From positions 1-59,895 of the forward strand of contig NZ_AOPZ01000478.1 in NCBI RefSeq assembly GCF_000414115.1: 59,895 nucleotides of DNA, given 5' to 3'. Origin of the DNA: Streptomyces aurantiacus JA 4570. Lineage in GTDB: Bacteria > Actinomycetota > Actinomycetes > Streptomycetales > Streptomycetaceae. Under the pieces are notes generated by a model. That model saw only the letters and a program-made list of their open reading frames with translations. It was not told the DNA's origin and made no database searches. Below are positions 48,280 to 55,189 of the stretch, in pieces (the stretch's first letter is position 1; each line of letters starts with the position of its first letter). Both the position numbers and the translations under genes were made by a program.

Positions 48280-48352
48280 AGCCCCAATGCGGAATCGAAC
48301 CGCAGACCTTCTCCTTACCATGGAGACGCTCTACCGACTGAGCTATTGGGGC
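48280..48352 (-). tRNA. tRNA-Thr (anticodon GGT)
   Basis: 73 bases. Acceptor GCCCCAA/TTGGGGC, anticodon arm TCTCC-ATGGTAA-GGAGA, T-arm TGCGG-TTCGATT-CCGCA, discriminator T. It heads the tRNA-Thr, tRNA-Met, rpmG unit. The following 300 bases (48353-48652) show no gene or clear promoter to me. Confidence 0.96.
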
Positions 48353-48652
48353 GAGCGATGAAGACATTACACGCTCGGCCGCCGATCGCCCAAATCCGTT
48401 TCGCCAGGGCCGTCCGGGGGCATGGCACGCGCCCCGAACAGGTCGTCCCACCCGCCCCACCAGGTCTCACCAGGCCCTCGCACCACATCAGTACGACTAT
48501 TGCGTTCCTCCGCGAAGCGGGCCCGCCCCCGCCCTAGGCTCTACTCACGCTGCGTGATCACGCGTGCTTCGACGCCGCGTTGCCGCGTGCCGCCGGGCCG
48601 CGTCCCCGCACGCGCCGAGCCGCCGCAGCCGCCCCCGAGCCCCAGGAGCGCG

Positions 48653-49963
48653 ATGCCCGACAGCCAGCCGCAGCAGCCCCCTTCGCCCGACACCCCTGGC
48701 TCCCCCGGCTCCCCCGGCTCTCCCGGCTCCCCCGGCTCCCCCGACCCCAGCACCTCCCCCGGCCCCCCGGACACACCGGACGCCCCCGGAGCACTGCTCC
48801 TCTGCGGGGCGCTCCTGACGGACGGCAGGACCGTGGACGTACGGCTCGGGGACGGCCGCATCGAGGCCGTCGGCACGGCGGGCAGCCTCACCGCGCACGC
48901 CGCCCGCGTGGACCTCGGCGGCTATCTCCTGCTGCCCGCGACCGCGGAGCCGCACGGGCACGGTGACACGGCGCTGACCGCACTCACCCCGGGCCCGGTC
49001 TCGTACGACGTCCAGGACGTCCAGCGGCGCGCCACCGAGGCCGCCCTGCTGCAGCTCGGGCACGGGGCGACGGCGCTGCGCTCGCATGTGCGGACCGGTG
49101 ACGTACAGGGCCTGGACTCGCTGCAGGCGGTGCTGCAGGCACGGCGGTCGCTGCGCGGGCTCGTCGACCTGTCCGTGGTGGCGGTGCCGCGGCTGCTGAC
49201 CGGTGTCGCGGGGGCCGACGGGATCGCGATGCTGCGGGACGCGGTGAAAATGGGCGCCTCCGTAGTGGGCGGTTGTCCGGATCTGGACCCCGATCCGACG
49301 GGGTACGCGGAGGCGGTCCTCGACCTCGCCGCGGAGCACGGCTGCGCGGTCGACCTGCATACGGACGGCGGGGATCCGGCACGGCTCGCGCGGCTCGCGG
49401 CGATGGCGGGCGGGCTGCGCTCGGGGGTGGCGATCGGTCCGTGCGGTGGGCTCGGGTCGCTGCCGGCCGACGTGGTGGGGCGGACCGCGGAGCGTCTCGC
49501 GGCGGCCGACGTGACGGTGGTGTGCCTGCCGCAGGGCGGCTGCGGGGGCACGGACCACGGGGGGACCGCGCCGGCGCGGCTGCTGCGGAGCGCCGGGGTG
49601 CGGGTCGCGGCGGGCAGCGGGGCGCTGCGGGACGTGGCGAATCCGGTGGGCCGCGGGGATCCGCTGGAGGCGGCGTACCTGCTGGCGTCCCGGCACGGGC
49701 TGCGCCCCGAGGACGCCTACGGGACGGTGAGTTCGGCGGCGCGGGCGGCCCTGGGGCTGCCCGAGGTCCGCGTGGAGGCGGGCTTCCCGGCCGAGCTCCT
49801 CGCGGTACGCGGCGACACCCTCGCCGGCGCGCTGTCCCTGGCGTACAGCCGTGTCGTCGTGCACCGGGGGCGCGTGGTGGCGCGGACCAGCGCGGTGCGG
49901 GAGTACTGCGACTCGGCGGCCGCGGTGGCCCTCGATCTGCCCCGGCAGGGGCGCGGGGCGTGA
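48653..49963 (+). CDS. Amidohydrolase-superfamily protein (cytosine deaminase-like)
   Basis: 436 residues from the ATG at 48653 with AGGAG upstream. Residues 1-45 are a low-complexity Pro/Ser/Gly region with five G-S-P repeats encoded by 9-bp tandem units. The main domain starts with a beta-sandwich (LLLCGALLTDGRTVDVRLGDGRIEAVG), then P-A-T-A-E-P-H-G-H-G-D with the metal pair His101 and His103, a possible third metal His in A-V-D-L-H-T-D-G-G, and a C-terminal F-P-A-E-L-L-A-V-R-G segment. The layout fits amidohydrolases that deaminate or hydrolyse ring nitrogen compounds. Substrate unknown. Confidence 0.8.
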   Translation: MPDSQPQQPPSPDTPGSPGSPGSPGSPGSPDPSTSPGPPDTPDAPGALLLCGALLTDGRTVDVRLGDGRIEAVGTAGSLTAHAARVDLGGYLLLPATAEPHGHGDTALTALTPGPVSYDVQDVQRRATEAALLQLGHGATALRSHVRTGDVQGLDSLQAVLQARRSLRGLVDLSVVAVPRLLTGVAGADGIAMLRDAVKMGASVVGGCPDLDPDPTGYAEAVLDLAAEHGCAVDLHTDGGDPARLARLAAMAGGLRSGVAIGPCGGLGSLPADVVGRTAERLAAADVTVVCLPQGGCGGTDHGGTAPARLLRSAGVRVAAGSGALRDVANPVGRGDPLEAAYLLASRHGLRPEDAYGTVSSAARAALGLPEVRVEAGFPAELLAVRGDTLAGALSLAYSRVVVHRGRVVARTSAVREYCDSAAAVALDLPRQGRGA

Positions 49964-49980
49964 CCTGCGCCCCTGCCGGG
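49941..49980 (+). terminator. Hairpin that spans the amidohydrolase stop codon
   Basis: CCCGGCAGGGGCGC and GCGCCCCTGCCGGG form a perfect 14-bp stem with a 12-base loop. The 5' arm encodes the last residues (LPRQGRGA region) and the TGA is in the loop. Confidence 0.75.
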
Positions 49981-50079
49981 TGAAGGCGCGTCTCGCGCCC
50001 GTCGGGCGGTTGAGTACGAGCACGGGGCGGCACCCCCGCCCCAAGGCCGAGCAGACATATCTGCCGTACCGTCGGAGAC

Positions 50080-50736
50080 ATGCGCATTGTCATCGCTGGA
50101 GGTCATGGTCAGATCGCGCTGCGGCTGGAGCGACTGCTCGCCGCGCGTGGCGACGAAGTCGCCGGGATCATCCGCAATTCCGCGCACGAGGCCGATCTGC
50201 GGGACGCCGGTGCCGAACCCGTGCTGTGCGACCTGGAATCGGCGTCCGTGGCGGAGGTCGCCCGGCATCTGGAGGGCGCGGACGGGGCGGTGTTCGCGGC
50301 GGGCGCGGGTCCCGGCAGCGGGGTCGACCGCAAGAACACCGTGGACCGGGGTGCCGCCGTGCTGTTCGCGGACGCCGCGGAGCGGGCCGGGGTCCGGCGG
50401 TACATCGTGGTGTCGTCGATGGGCGCGGATCCGCAGCACCCCGGCGACGAGGTCTTCGACGCCTATCTGCGGGCCAAGGGCGAGGCCGACGCGTACGTAC
50501 GCGGCCGGGCCGCCCTGGACTGGACGATCCTGCGCCCCGGGATGCTGACGGACGACGCCGGCACGGGCCTCGTACGTCTGGAGGCGTCGACGGGCCGCGG
50601 CCCGGTCCCGCGCGACGACGTGGCCGCGGCGCTCGCCGAACTCCTGGAGACCCCGGCGACGGCGGGGCTCACCCTGGAGCTGATCAGCGGGTCCACGCCG
50701 GTGTCGGTGGCGGTGAAGTCGGTCGCGGGGAACTGA
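50080..50736 (+). CDS. NAD(P)-binding protein, atypical SDR (NmrA/YwnB-like)
   Basis: 218 residues. The N-terminal Rossmann motif is M-R-I-V-I-A-G-G-H-G-Q-I-A, the strand V-V-S-S-M-G-A follows at mid-length, and Y-L-R-A-K-G-E-A-D and T-I-L-R-P-G-M-L-T are the family marks of atypical short-chain reductases that bind NAD(P)H. The classical catalytic Tyr-Lys pair is only loosely kept (Y...K in YLRAK). Substrate unknown. Confidence 0.85.
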   Translation: MRIVIAGGHGQIALRLERLLAARGDEVAGIIRNSAHEADLRDAGAEPVLCDLESASVAEVARHLEGADGAVFAAGAGPGSGVDRKNTVDRGAAVLFADAAERAGVRRYIVVSSMGADPQHPGDEVFDAYLRAKGEADAYVRGRAALDWTILRPGMLTDDAGTGLVRLEASTGRGPVPRDDVAAALAELLETPATAGLTLELISGSTPVSVAVKSVAGN

Positions 50737-50763
50737 GGCGTCCGCTCGGCTGCCGCCGCCGGG

Positions 50764-50988
50764 TCAGAACAGCGGGAGCTGTCCCGGGAACTCCGGCACC
50801 GCGTAGCCGTCGAGCGCGGGCTGCGCGGCGCCGAGCTGGGCGTGCCGGCGGGAGCCGGGGCAGGAGACGAGGTCGCCGCCACCGCGCGGCCCCGGCGGAT
50901 CGTGGCGGGCGAACCGCCCGCCCACGACCGCGATTTCACGACGGCACACCGGGCAGTGTCTGCGACGGGACGAGCTGGACGACGACAT
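50764..50988 (-). CDS. Small CPVC protein of unknown function
   Basis: 74 residues from the ATG at 50988. A Ser/Arg-rich start is followed by H-C-P-V-C-R-R-E-I-A-V-V-G-G-R-F-A-R-H-D-P and later S-C-P-G-S-R-R, which could bind a zinc ion. The end P-E-F-P-G-Q-L-P-L-F is hydrophobic. Similar short proteins occur in streptomycetes, but I know no function. It lies between the SDR gene and the tRNA-Tyr remnant. Confidence 0.65.
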   Translation of the reverse strand: MSSSSSSRRRHCPVCRREIAVVGGRFARHDPPGPRGGGDLVSCPGSRRHAQLGAAQPALDGYAVPEFPGQLPLF

Positions 50989-51037
50989 GCGTCCCAGTGT
51001 GCCCGGGCCGGGCCGGAGCCGGGCGTGGCAAAACGAA

Positions 51038-51080
51038 GAGACCCCCTCCGCTTGCGTTTCCGCAAGCCGGAGGGGGTCTC
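51038..51080 (-). terminator. Terminator of the former tRNA-Tyr gene
   Basis: GAGACCCCCTCCG pairs with CGGAGGGGGTCTC and CTTGCG with CGCAAG around the loop TTTC (one bulge); on the minus strand it is followed by TTCGTTTT. It begins eight bases after the tRNA 3' end and is the chromosomal terminator left on the host side of the insertion. Confidence 0.85.
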
Positions 51081-51087
51081 CTTCATG

Positions 51088-51140
51088 TGGCGGCGCCAGG
51101 ATTCGAACCTGGGAAGGCTGAGCCGGCAGATTTACAGTCT
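51088..51140 (-). other. Attachment site: 3' fragment of tRNA-Tyr (GTA)
   Basis: On the minus strand the fragment runs from the anticodon loop CTGTAAA through TCTGC, a long variable arm (CGGCTCAGCC), the T-arm CCAGG-TTCGAAT-CCTGG, acceptor strand CGCCGCC and discriminator A. The 5' half (acceptor GGCGGCG, D-arm, 5' anticodon stem) is missing: to the right of 51140 the sequence is unrelated. This is what an element that integrates in the 3' half of a tRNA leaves at its far end, the intact tRNA being rebuilt at the other end. Confidence 0.8.
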
Positions 51141-51561
51141 CTCTCCGAAGCGGAGTCAGAGACCCCGCTGACCTGCACAGATGCAGACGCAAGCGCAGTT
51201 CCTACGCTCGCTCGTCCACGTGTCGTCCACAGCCAAGCCACGATCCCGCATCCCGACCGAGAGCGAGGTTATCCACAGGCCCCCGCGCGCTTACAGGATC
51301 AGTCGTACGGTGTTGATCACGGGGGCGCGATGCAGCACAGCAAGACACACAAGGAATGGCCCGCAGGCACCAGAAGGCTGCTGACCCACGGATGGCGCGC
51401 ACAACATCCGCTCCATTGAAAGGTGCCGTGGGGGCACAGTGCGTGCCCCTCACGGCAGCCTCCAGCCACTGCCGCCGTTGATGTACTGACCGACGCACGT
51501 CCGCCTACGTTTCTGTGACGACCCATCGCACAGAGAGAAGAAGATCCCTATCATCTGGTAC
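51141..51561. other. Junction region without a supported gene
   Basis: About 420 bases between the attachment site and the first cargo gene. It begins with a CTCCG/CGGAG hairpin next to the att fragment. Only short chance frames are seen. It presumably carries the promoter of the ABC-3C-like operon. Confidence 0.5.
51549..51554 (+). promoter_or_regulatory. Possible -10 box of the defence operon (leaderless start)
   Basis: TATCAT ends seven bases before the GTG at 51562. Transcription would begin at or next to the start codon, giving a leaderless mRNA, which fits the lack of a Shine-Dalgarno there. No good -35 is visible. Confidence 0.35.
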
Positions 51562-52497
51562 GTGACAGGGGCATCCGGCTGGATCTGGGATCCGGACACA
51601 TGGCAAGAGTGGTCCATCCGCCTGCTTCGACAGCACCACGGAGCGGACAACGTCATCAAGGTCCCCGATCAAGATCGCGGCGATCTTGGAATCGAGTGCT
51701 TCACGCGAAGCGGAATCGTCTATCAGTGCTACTGCCCGGAAAACCCAGACCTCGCGCCTCGGGCGCTTTACGACAACCACCGAAACAAGATCACCACAGA
51801 TATCGGTAAGTTCATCAAGAATAAGGATGAACTTATCCGACTCCTTAAAAGTGTACGAGTCAGATCCTGGATTCTCTTCACGCCGCGGCACGAGTCATAC
51901 AGGACCGTGCAGCACTGCGGAGAGAAGGCCGATCTGGTACGACAAGCCAACCTGCCCTATGTCACCGACGACTTCATCGTGGATGTACACGAGCTTGCCG
52001 ACTATAGGGACTCCGAAGAAATCCTCAGAAGAGGCCCCGTACTACCTGCCCCTATTGGCGTTCCGGCGACAGTTCCGCAACAGACGCCAGACGGAATTGA
52101 CTTTCGCCTTATAACGAGCCCAATGATCGAGGCGATGGACGAAAAGCTGTCAAGGATCCCACGATTGGCCAATACAGAGAAACGGGCCACGTTCCGGGCA
52201 CAGCTGCTTGGGAGTCACCTGGCCGGCGAGGGTCTTCTAGATCGATACATGGAGTCTATCCCGGAGGTGCATCAGCAGATCCTCGACTGCATTGCCAGTG
52301 TAGAGAGAAGCCTACTTCTAGCATTCGGCCCCGGGGACCAACCACACAAGGTTCTAGGCGGAATCATCGACGACGTTCGACAAAGAGTTGAGCAAGTGGT
52401 TCCAGGAATTGCCCGGAGTAACGCTGAGAGTATTGCTTACATGGCCGTCACAGACTGGCTTCAGCTATGCCCTCTAGACTTCGAAGAGGTAGGGTAA
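51562..52497 (+). CDS. ABC-3C/Lamassu-like effector with restriction-endonuclease-like N-terminus
   Basis: 311 residues from a GTG at 51562, the only start codon after the in-frame stop at 51487 that keeps the domain whole. N-terminal part (about 1-150): W-Q-E-W-S-I-R-L-L-R-Q-H-H-G, then D-R-G-D-L-G-I-E (Asp41, Glu45) and V-Y-Q-C-Y-C-P-E (Gln55), the beta-hairpin layout of PD-(D/E)XK nucleases, though the usual Lys is not at its place (Tyr57). C-terminal part (about 180-311) is helical, with L-L-D-R-Y-M-E-S-I-P-E-V-H-Q-Q-I, as in the C-terminal domain shared by ABC-three-component effectors. It is followed after 2 bases by the middle component. Base composition is far from the host's. Nuclease activity is inferred, not certain. 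Confidence 0.65.
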   Translation: MTGASGWIWDPDTWQEWSIRLLRQHHGADNVIKVPDQDRGDLGIECFTRSGIVYQCYCPENPDLAPRALYDNHRNKITTDIGKFIKNKDELIRLLKSVRVRSWILFTPRHESYRTVQHCGEKADLVRQANLPYVTDDFIVDVHELADYRDSEEILRRGPVLPAPIGVPATVPQQTPDGIDFRLITSPMIEAMDEKLSRIPRLANTEKRATFRAQLLGSHLAGEGLLDRYMESIPEVHQQILDCIASVERSLLLAFGPGDQPHKVLGGIIDDVRQRVEQVVPGIARSNAESIAYMAVTDWLQLCPLDFEEVG

Positions 52498-52499
52498 GG

Positions 52500-52988
52500 A
52501 TGCGAGTGCCAGAGAATGCCGAATCCATTCGGTCAGAGGTTCGCAATCAGCCCATCGTTTTCAGAAATAGGCCACGCCCTGTGCCGCCAGTCAACGACAC
52601 CACATGGCGCATCTCTGCTCTAATTCTTCTGCTAGGCCATTTCCGTGGTGCCGCAGCAGACGCTGACCACCTACACGTTCTCATGCATGCTCTGCGCACG
52701 CCTACGACGCGTTCTCGATTTGTAGCATGGTGGGAGGGTTCATTCCACGTTGGCGTTGGCTCATTCAATTTAGAGCCCTCGTTGGACACCACCATCAAGC
52801 TAGCCTGCGCCGAGGGATTGGCGTCAATCTCTGCCAAGGGCAGAATCCATCTACTGGAATCAGGGAAGACCTTTTATTGGGCGTTGAGTGGGCGAGAGGA
52901 AATCTTCACAGAGGAGAAGGAGTTTCTCGCACAACTGATCCCTCTCTCCACGGCCAAGCTGAACCGCGCAATGGCGCTTATTCGTTAA
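52500..52988 (+). CDS. ABC-3C/Lamassu-like middle component
   Basis: 162 residues from the ATG at 52500, two bases after the effector stop, with GAGGTAGGG upstream. The segment W-R-I-S-A-L-I-L-L-L-G-H-F-R-G-A-A-A-D-A-D-H-L-H-V-L-M-H-A-L-R is the helical core of ABC-3C middle components; the C-terminal half looks like a winged helix (L-A-C-A-E-G-L-A, then G-R-I-H-L-L-E-S-G-K-T-F). It probably links the effector to the ATPase, like LmuC or DdmB. It contains a TTA codon at 52770-52772, which in Streptomyces needs the bldA tRNA. Confidence 0.65.
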   Translation: MRVPENAESIRSEVRNQPIVFRNRPRPVPPVNDTTWRISALILLLGHFRGAAADADHLHVLMHALRTPTTRSRFVAWWEGSFHVGVGSFNLEPSLDTTIKLACAEGLASISAKGRIHLLESGKTFYWALSGREEIFTEEKEFLAQLIPLSTAKLNRAMALIR

Positions 52989-52998
52989 GGAGTTAGCC

Positions 52999-55059
52999 TT
53001 GTTGCGCATCGCGGCAGTCTCGGTCAAGTCCCTTACTCCGGAAGGCGGCGTAGGGTTCTTCGCTAAATTCGGCGATGGACTCACTGTAGTGCGGGCGAAA
53101 AATAGCTCAGGAAAGACCCTGCTACTCAACTCGATTATGTACGCCTTGGGGCTAGAAGGCACGCTGCAGCCAGGGAAGCAAGGCGTACTCACGCAAGCAC
53201 TGACAACAAGCGTTGAGGTGAACGGAGTCAAACGCCCCGTTCAGCAAGCATTGGTTGATCTTGAGATCACTAACGGCACTAGGAGCATCACTGTTCGCCG
53301 TTACTCAGTACCTCCCGCGGGCATCAATTCTGATCTGATTACGGTATGGGAAGAACCTCTTCTTTCAGGTCGCCGTGTCGAAAATCCGTCGCCCACTTAT
53401 TACTACGTCGGTCGAGGCGGTACCGCACAAAACGAAGGCGGCTTTCATAACTACCTAGCTCGCTTCCTTGGATGGACATTACCTCTCGTACCAACCTATG
53501 GCGGGAAGGAAGTCCCTCTCTATCTGCAAGTTCTCGCAGCCTTGTTCTTTGTAGAGCAAAAGCAAGGTTGGTCAGGCATTGTCCCCAGGATGCCTACGCA
53601 GTACCAGATCCGCGAACCTCTTCGCCGATCTATCGAGTTCTACTTGAAACTCGATGTGATGGAACGGGCACGCAAGCGGGCAGAATTGCAGCAAGGTCTG
53701 TCCGTGCTCCGCGCCGAGTATGCAGAACTGCGAGGAGCTCTCGATTCAGCTGCACACCTAGCTAATGCCCGCGTTACAGCGACCAACGAGTTTGGTACGG
53801 CCGCGTTCTACCGAAATCCGCTGTTCGGAATCGAAGCGGATACGATTGATGCAGGCGAAGTCCTCACCATTTACCAGCAGGCGGACTGGGAGACGCTGAA
53901 TCAAGGGGTCGAGCACCTCCAGGAAGCTATCCGGTCACTCGCGGAAGAAACGGAACGCGCCCCAATCGTCGGGCCGGACGGTGAGGCTCTCAATGGTGAA
54001 CTTCGTCAAGCTCGCGGCAGACTGCGCGAAATCACCACCGAACTATATGCGCTTGACGATGCATCCAATATGCTGGACATGCAGCGCGGTACGCTCGAAA
54101 AGCGTCTCCGCCTATTGAAGCAAGAACAGCGCAGGTATAAAGACATTCGCTCACTCGAAAATCTAGGAGCGGAGTTTTCACGGCATGCAATCGCGCACCA
54201 TGATTGCCCTACCTGCCAGCAGTCCCTCGACGGAACCGAGATCCTATCGGGCGCTCCCGTCCTATCTGCAGCAGAGAGTGCAGGGCTCGTAGATCAACAT
54301 ATCCAAACCATCACGGCAGTAATTGATGACGCCGAAAGCAGCGCTCGCACCAATGAGGCGGCGCGTGGCTCTCTCGAAAGGGAGGCGGCGGAAATCCGTT
54401 CCCGCATTCGTGCAATCCAAGCCGACCTGGAAGGAGAGGCTCCCGGCATCTCGATCGGGAAATTGCAGAAGCGCATTCTCGACGAGGCTCGACTGCAAGA
54501 ACTAGGGCGCCTGCGCGACAATGCCCAAGTCACGATCAACGAACTCATCGATACTCACAGACGAGCCATTCAGACTAAAACGCAGTTGGATGCTCTGGGT
54601 GACGATGATTTCACAGCGAAAGACACACGTAAATTCAGCACATGGCAGCAACACCTCAGGCGACTTCTAGCTTCGTATCAGTTCACTGTGTTCGCGCCCA
54701 CAGAGGTAGGAATTGATTCTCAAACTATGCGTCCTGTGCACGGACAGAGCGATCTCGGCTTCCAAGGCTCAGCTAGTGACGGCCTCAAGATGCGCTGGTC
54801 CTACTTGCTCAGTCTCGTACAAACGAGCGGAGCTATGGACGGAATGCATCCTGGACTGCTCCTGCTAGACGGCCCTCGCATGTACGACGTCGAGCCGTCA
54901 GCAATGCGGCCTTTCCTGCAGTCGTGTGCCCAACTCCCCTACCGCGGGGGTAGAGCGCAAGTTGTCCTGACCTTGAGCGAGAACCCCGACGTCATCAGGG
55001 ATTGGTTGAGCGGCTACGAGTACCAGATCGTCGATGTGGAGGAGAAACTGCTCGTGTGA
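52999..55059 (+). CDS. SMC/Rad50-like ABC ATPase of an ABC-3C/Lamassu-like system
   Basis: 686 residues from a TTG at 52999 (a second TTG follows directly) with AAGGAG six bases upstream, 10 bases after the middle component. Walker A is A-K-N-S-S-G-K-T at 33-40. A long coiled-coil region (about 215-560) is split by the zinc-hook-like C-P-T-C at 403-406. The ABC signature region reads G-S-A-S-D-G-L-K-M-R-W (about 590-600). Walker B is L-L-L-L-D-G-P at 621-626, with Gly625 where the catalytic Glu usually stands. The likely role is to sense foreign or unusual DNA, as LmuB or DdmC, and to release the effector. Rad50/RecF-like repair ATPase is the alternative, but the operon makes it less likely. 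Confidence 0.75.
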   Translation: MLRIAAVSVKSLTPEGGVGFFAKFGDGLTVVRAKNSSGKTLLLNSIMYALGLEGTLQPGKQGVLTQALTTSVEVNGVKRPVQQALVDLEITNGTRSITVRRYSVPPAGINSDLITVWEEPLLSGRRVENPSPTYYYVGRGGTAQNEGGFHNYLARFLGWTLPLVPTYGGKEVPLYLQVLAALFFVEQKQGWSGIVPRMPTQYQIREPLRRSIEFYLKLDVMERARKRAELQQGLSVLRAEYAELRGALDSAAHLANARVTATNEFGTAAFYRNPLFGIEADTIDAGEVLTIYQQADWETLNQGVEHLQEAIRSLAEETERAPIVGPDGEALNGELRQARGRLREITTELYALDDASNMLDMQRGTLEKRLRLLKQEQRRYKDIRSLENLGAEFSRHAIAHHDCPTCQQSLDGTEILSGAPVLSAAESAGLVDQHIQTITAVIDDAESSARTNEAARGSLEREAAEIRSRIRAIQADLEGEAPGISIGKLQKRILDEARLQELGRLRDNAQVTINELIDTHRRAIQTKTQLDALGDDDFTAKDTRKFSTWQQHLRRLLASYQFTVFAPTEVGIDSQTMRPVHGQSDLGFQGSASDGLKMRWSYLLSLVQTSGAMDGMHPGLLLLDGPRMYDVEPSAMRPFLQSCAQLPYRGGRAQVVLTLSENPDVIRDWLSGYEYQIVDVEEKLLV

Positions 55060-55151
55060 CGGCATGCCGTGTCCTCACCGCACCTGTACAGCGCAGATCT
55101 GCCCGCTGTTCTTCCGATCAGTATGTGAGGGCTCCAGGCCCTTGGCCTACT

Positions 55152-55165
55152 CTGGTACGCACCAC
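55152..55165 (+). promoter_or_regulatory. Operator-like site before the GntR-NUDIX gene
   Basis: CTGGTACGCACCAC matches 12 of 14 bases of the palindrome CTGGTGCGCACCAG found twice before the transfer operon. It overlaps a -10-like TACTCT at 55149-55154, so binding would block transcription of the gene's own promoter. Confidence 0.5.
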
Positions 55166-55189
55166 CTCAGAACGGAGAGTGCTCCGCGG

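Noticed and set aside
51088..51175. Complete tRNA gene at the att site
   Set aside because: The acceptor 5' strand (GGCGGCG) and D-arm are absent to the right of the anticodon loop; only the 3' half is present.
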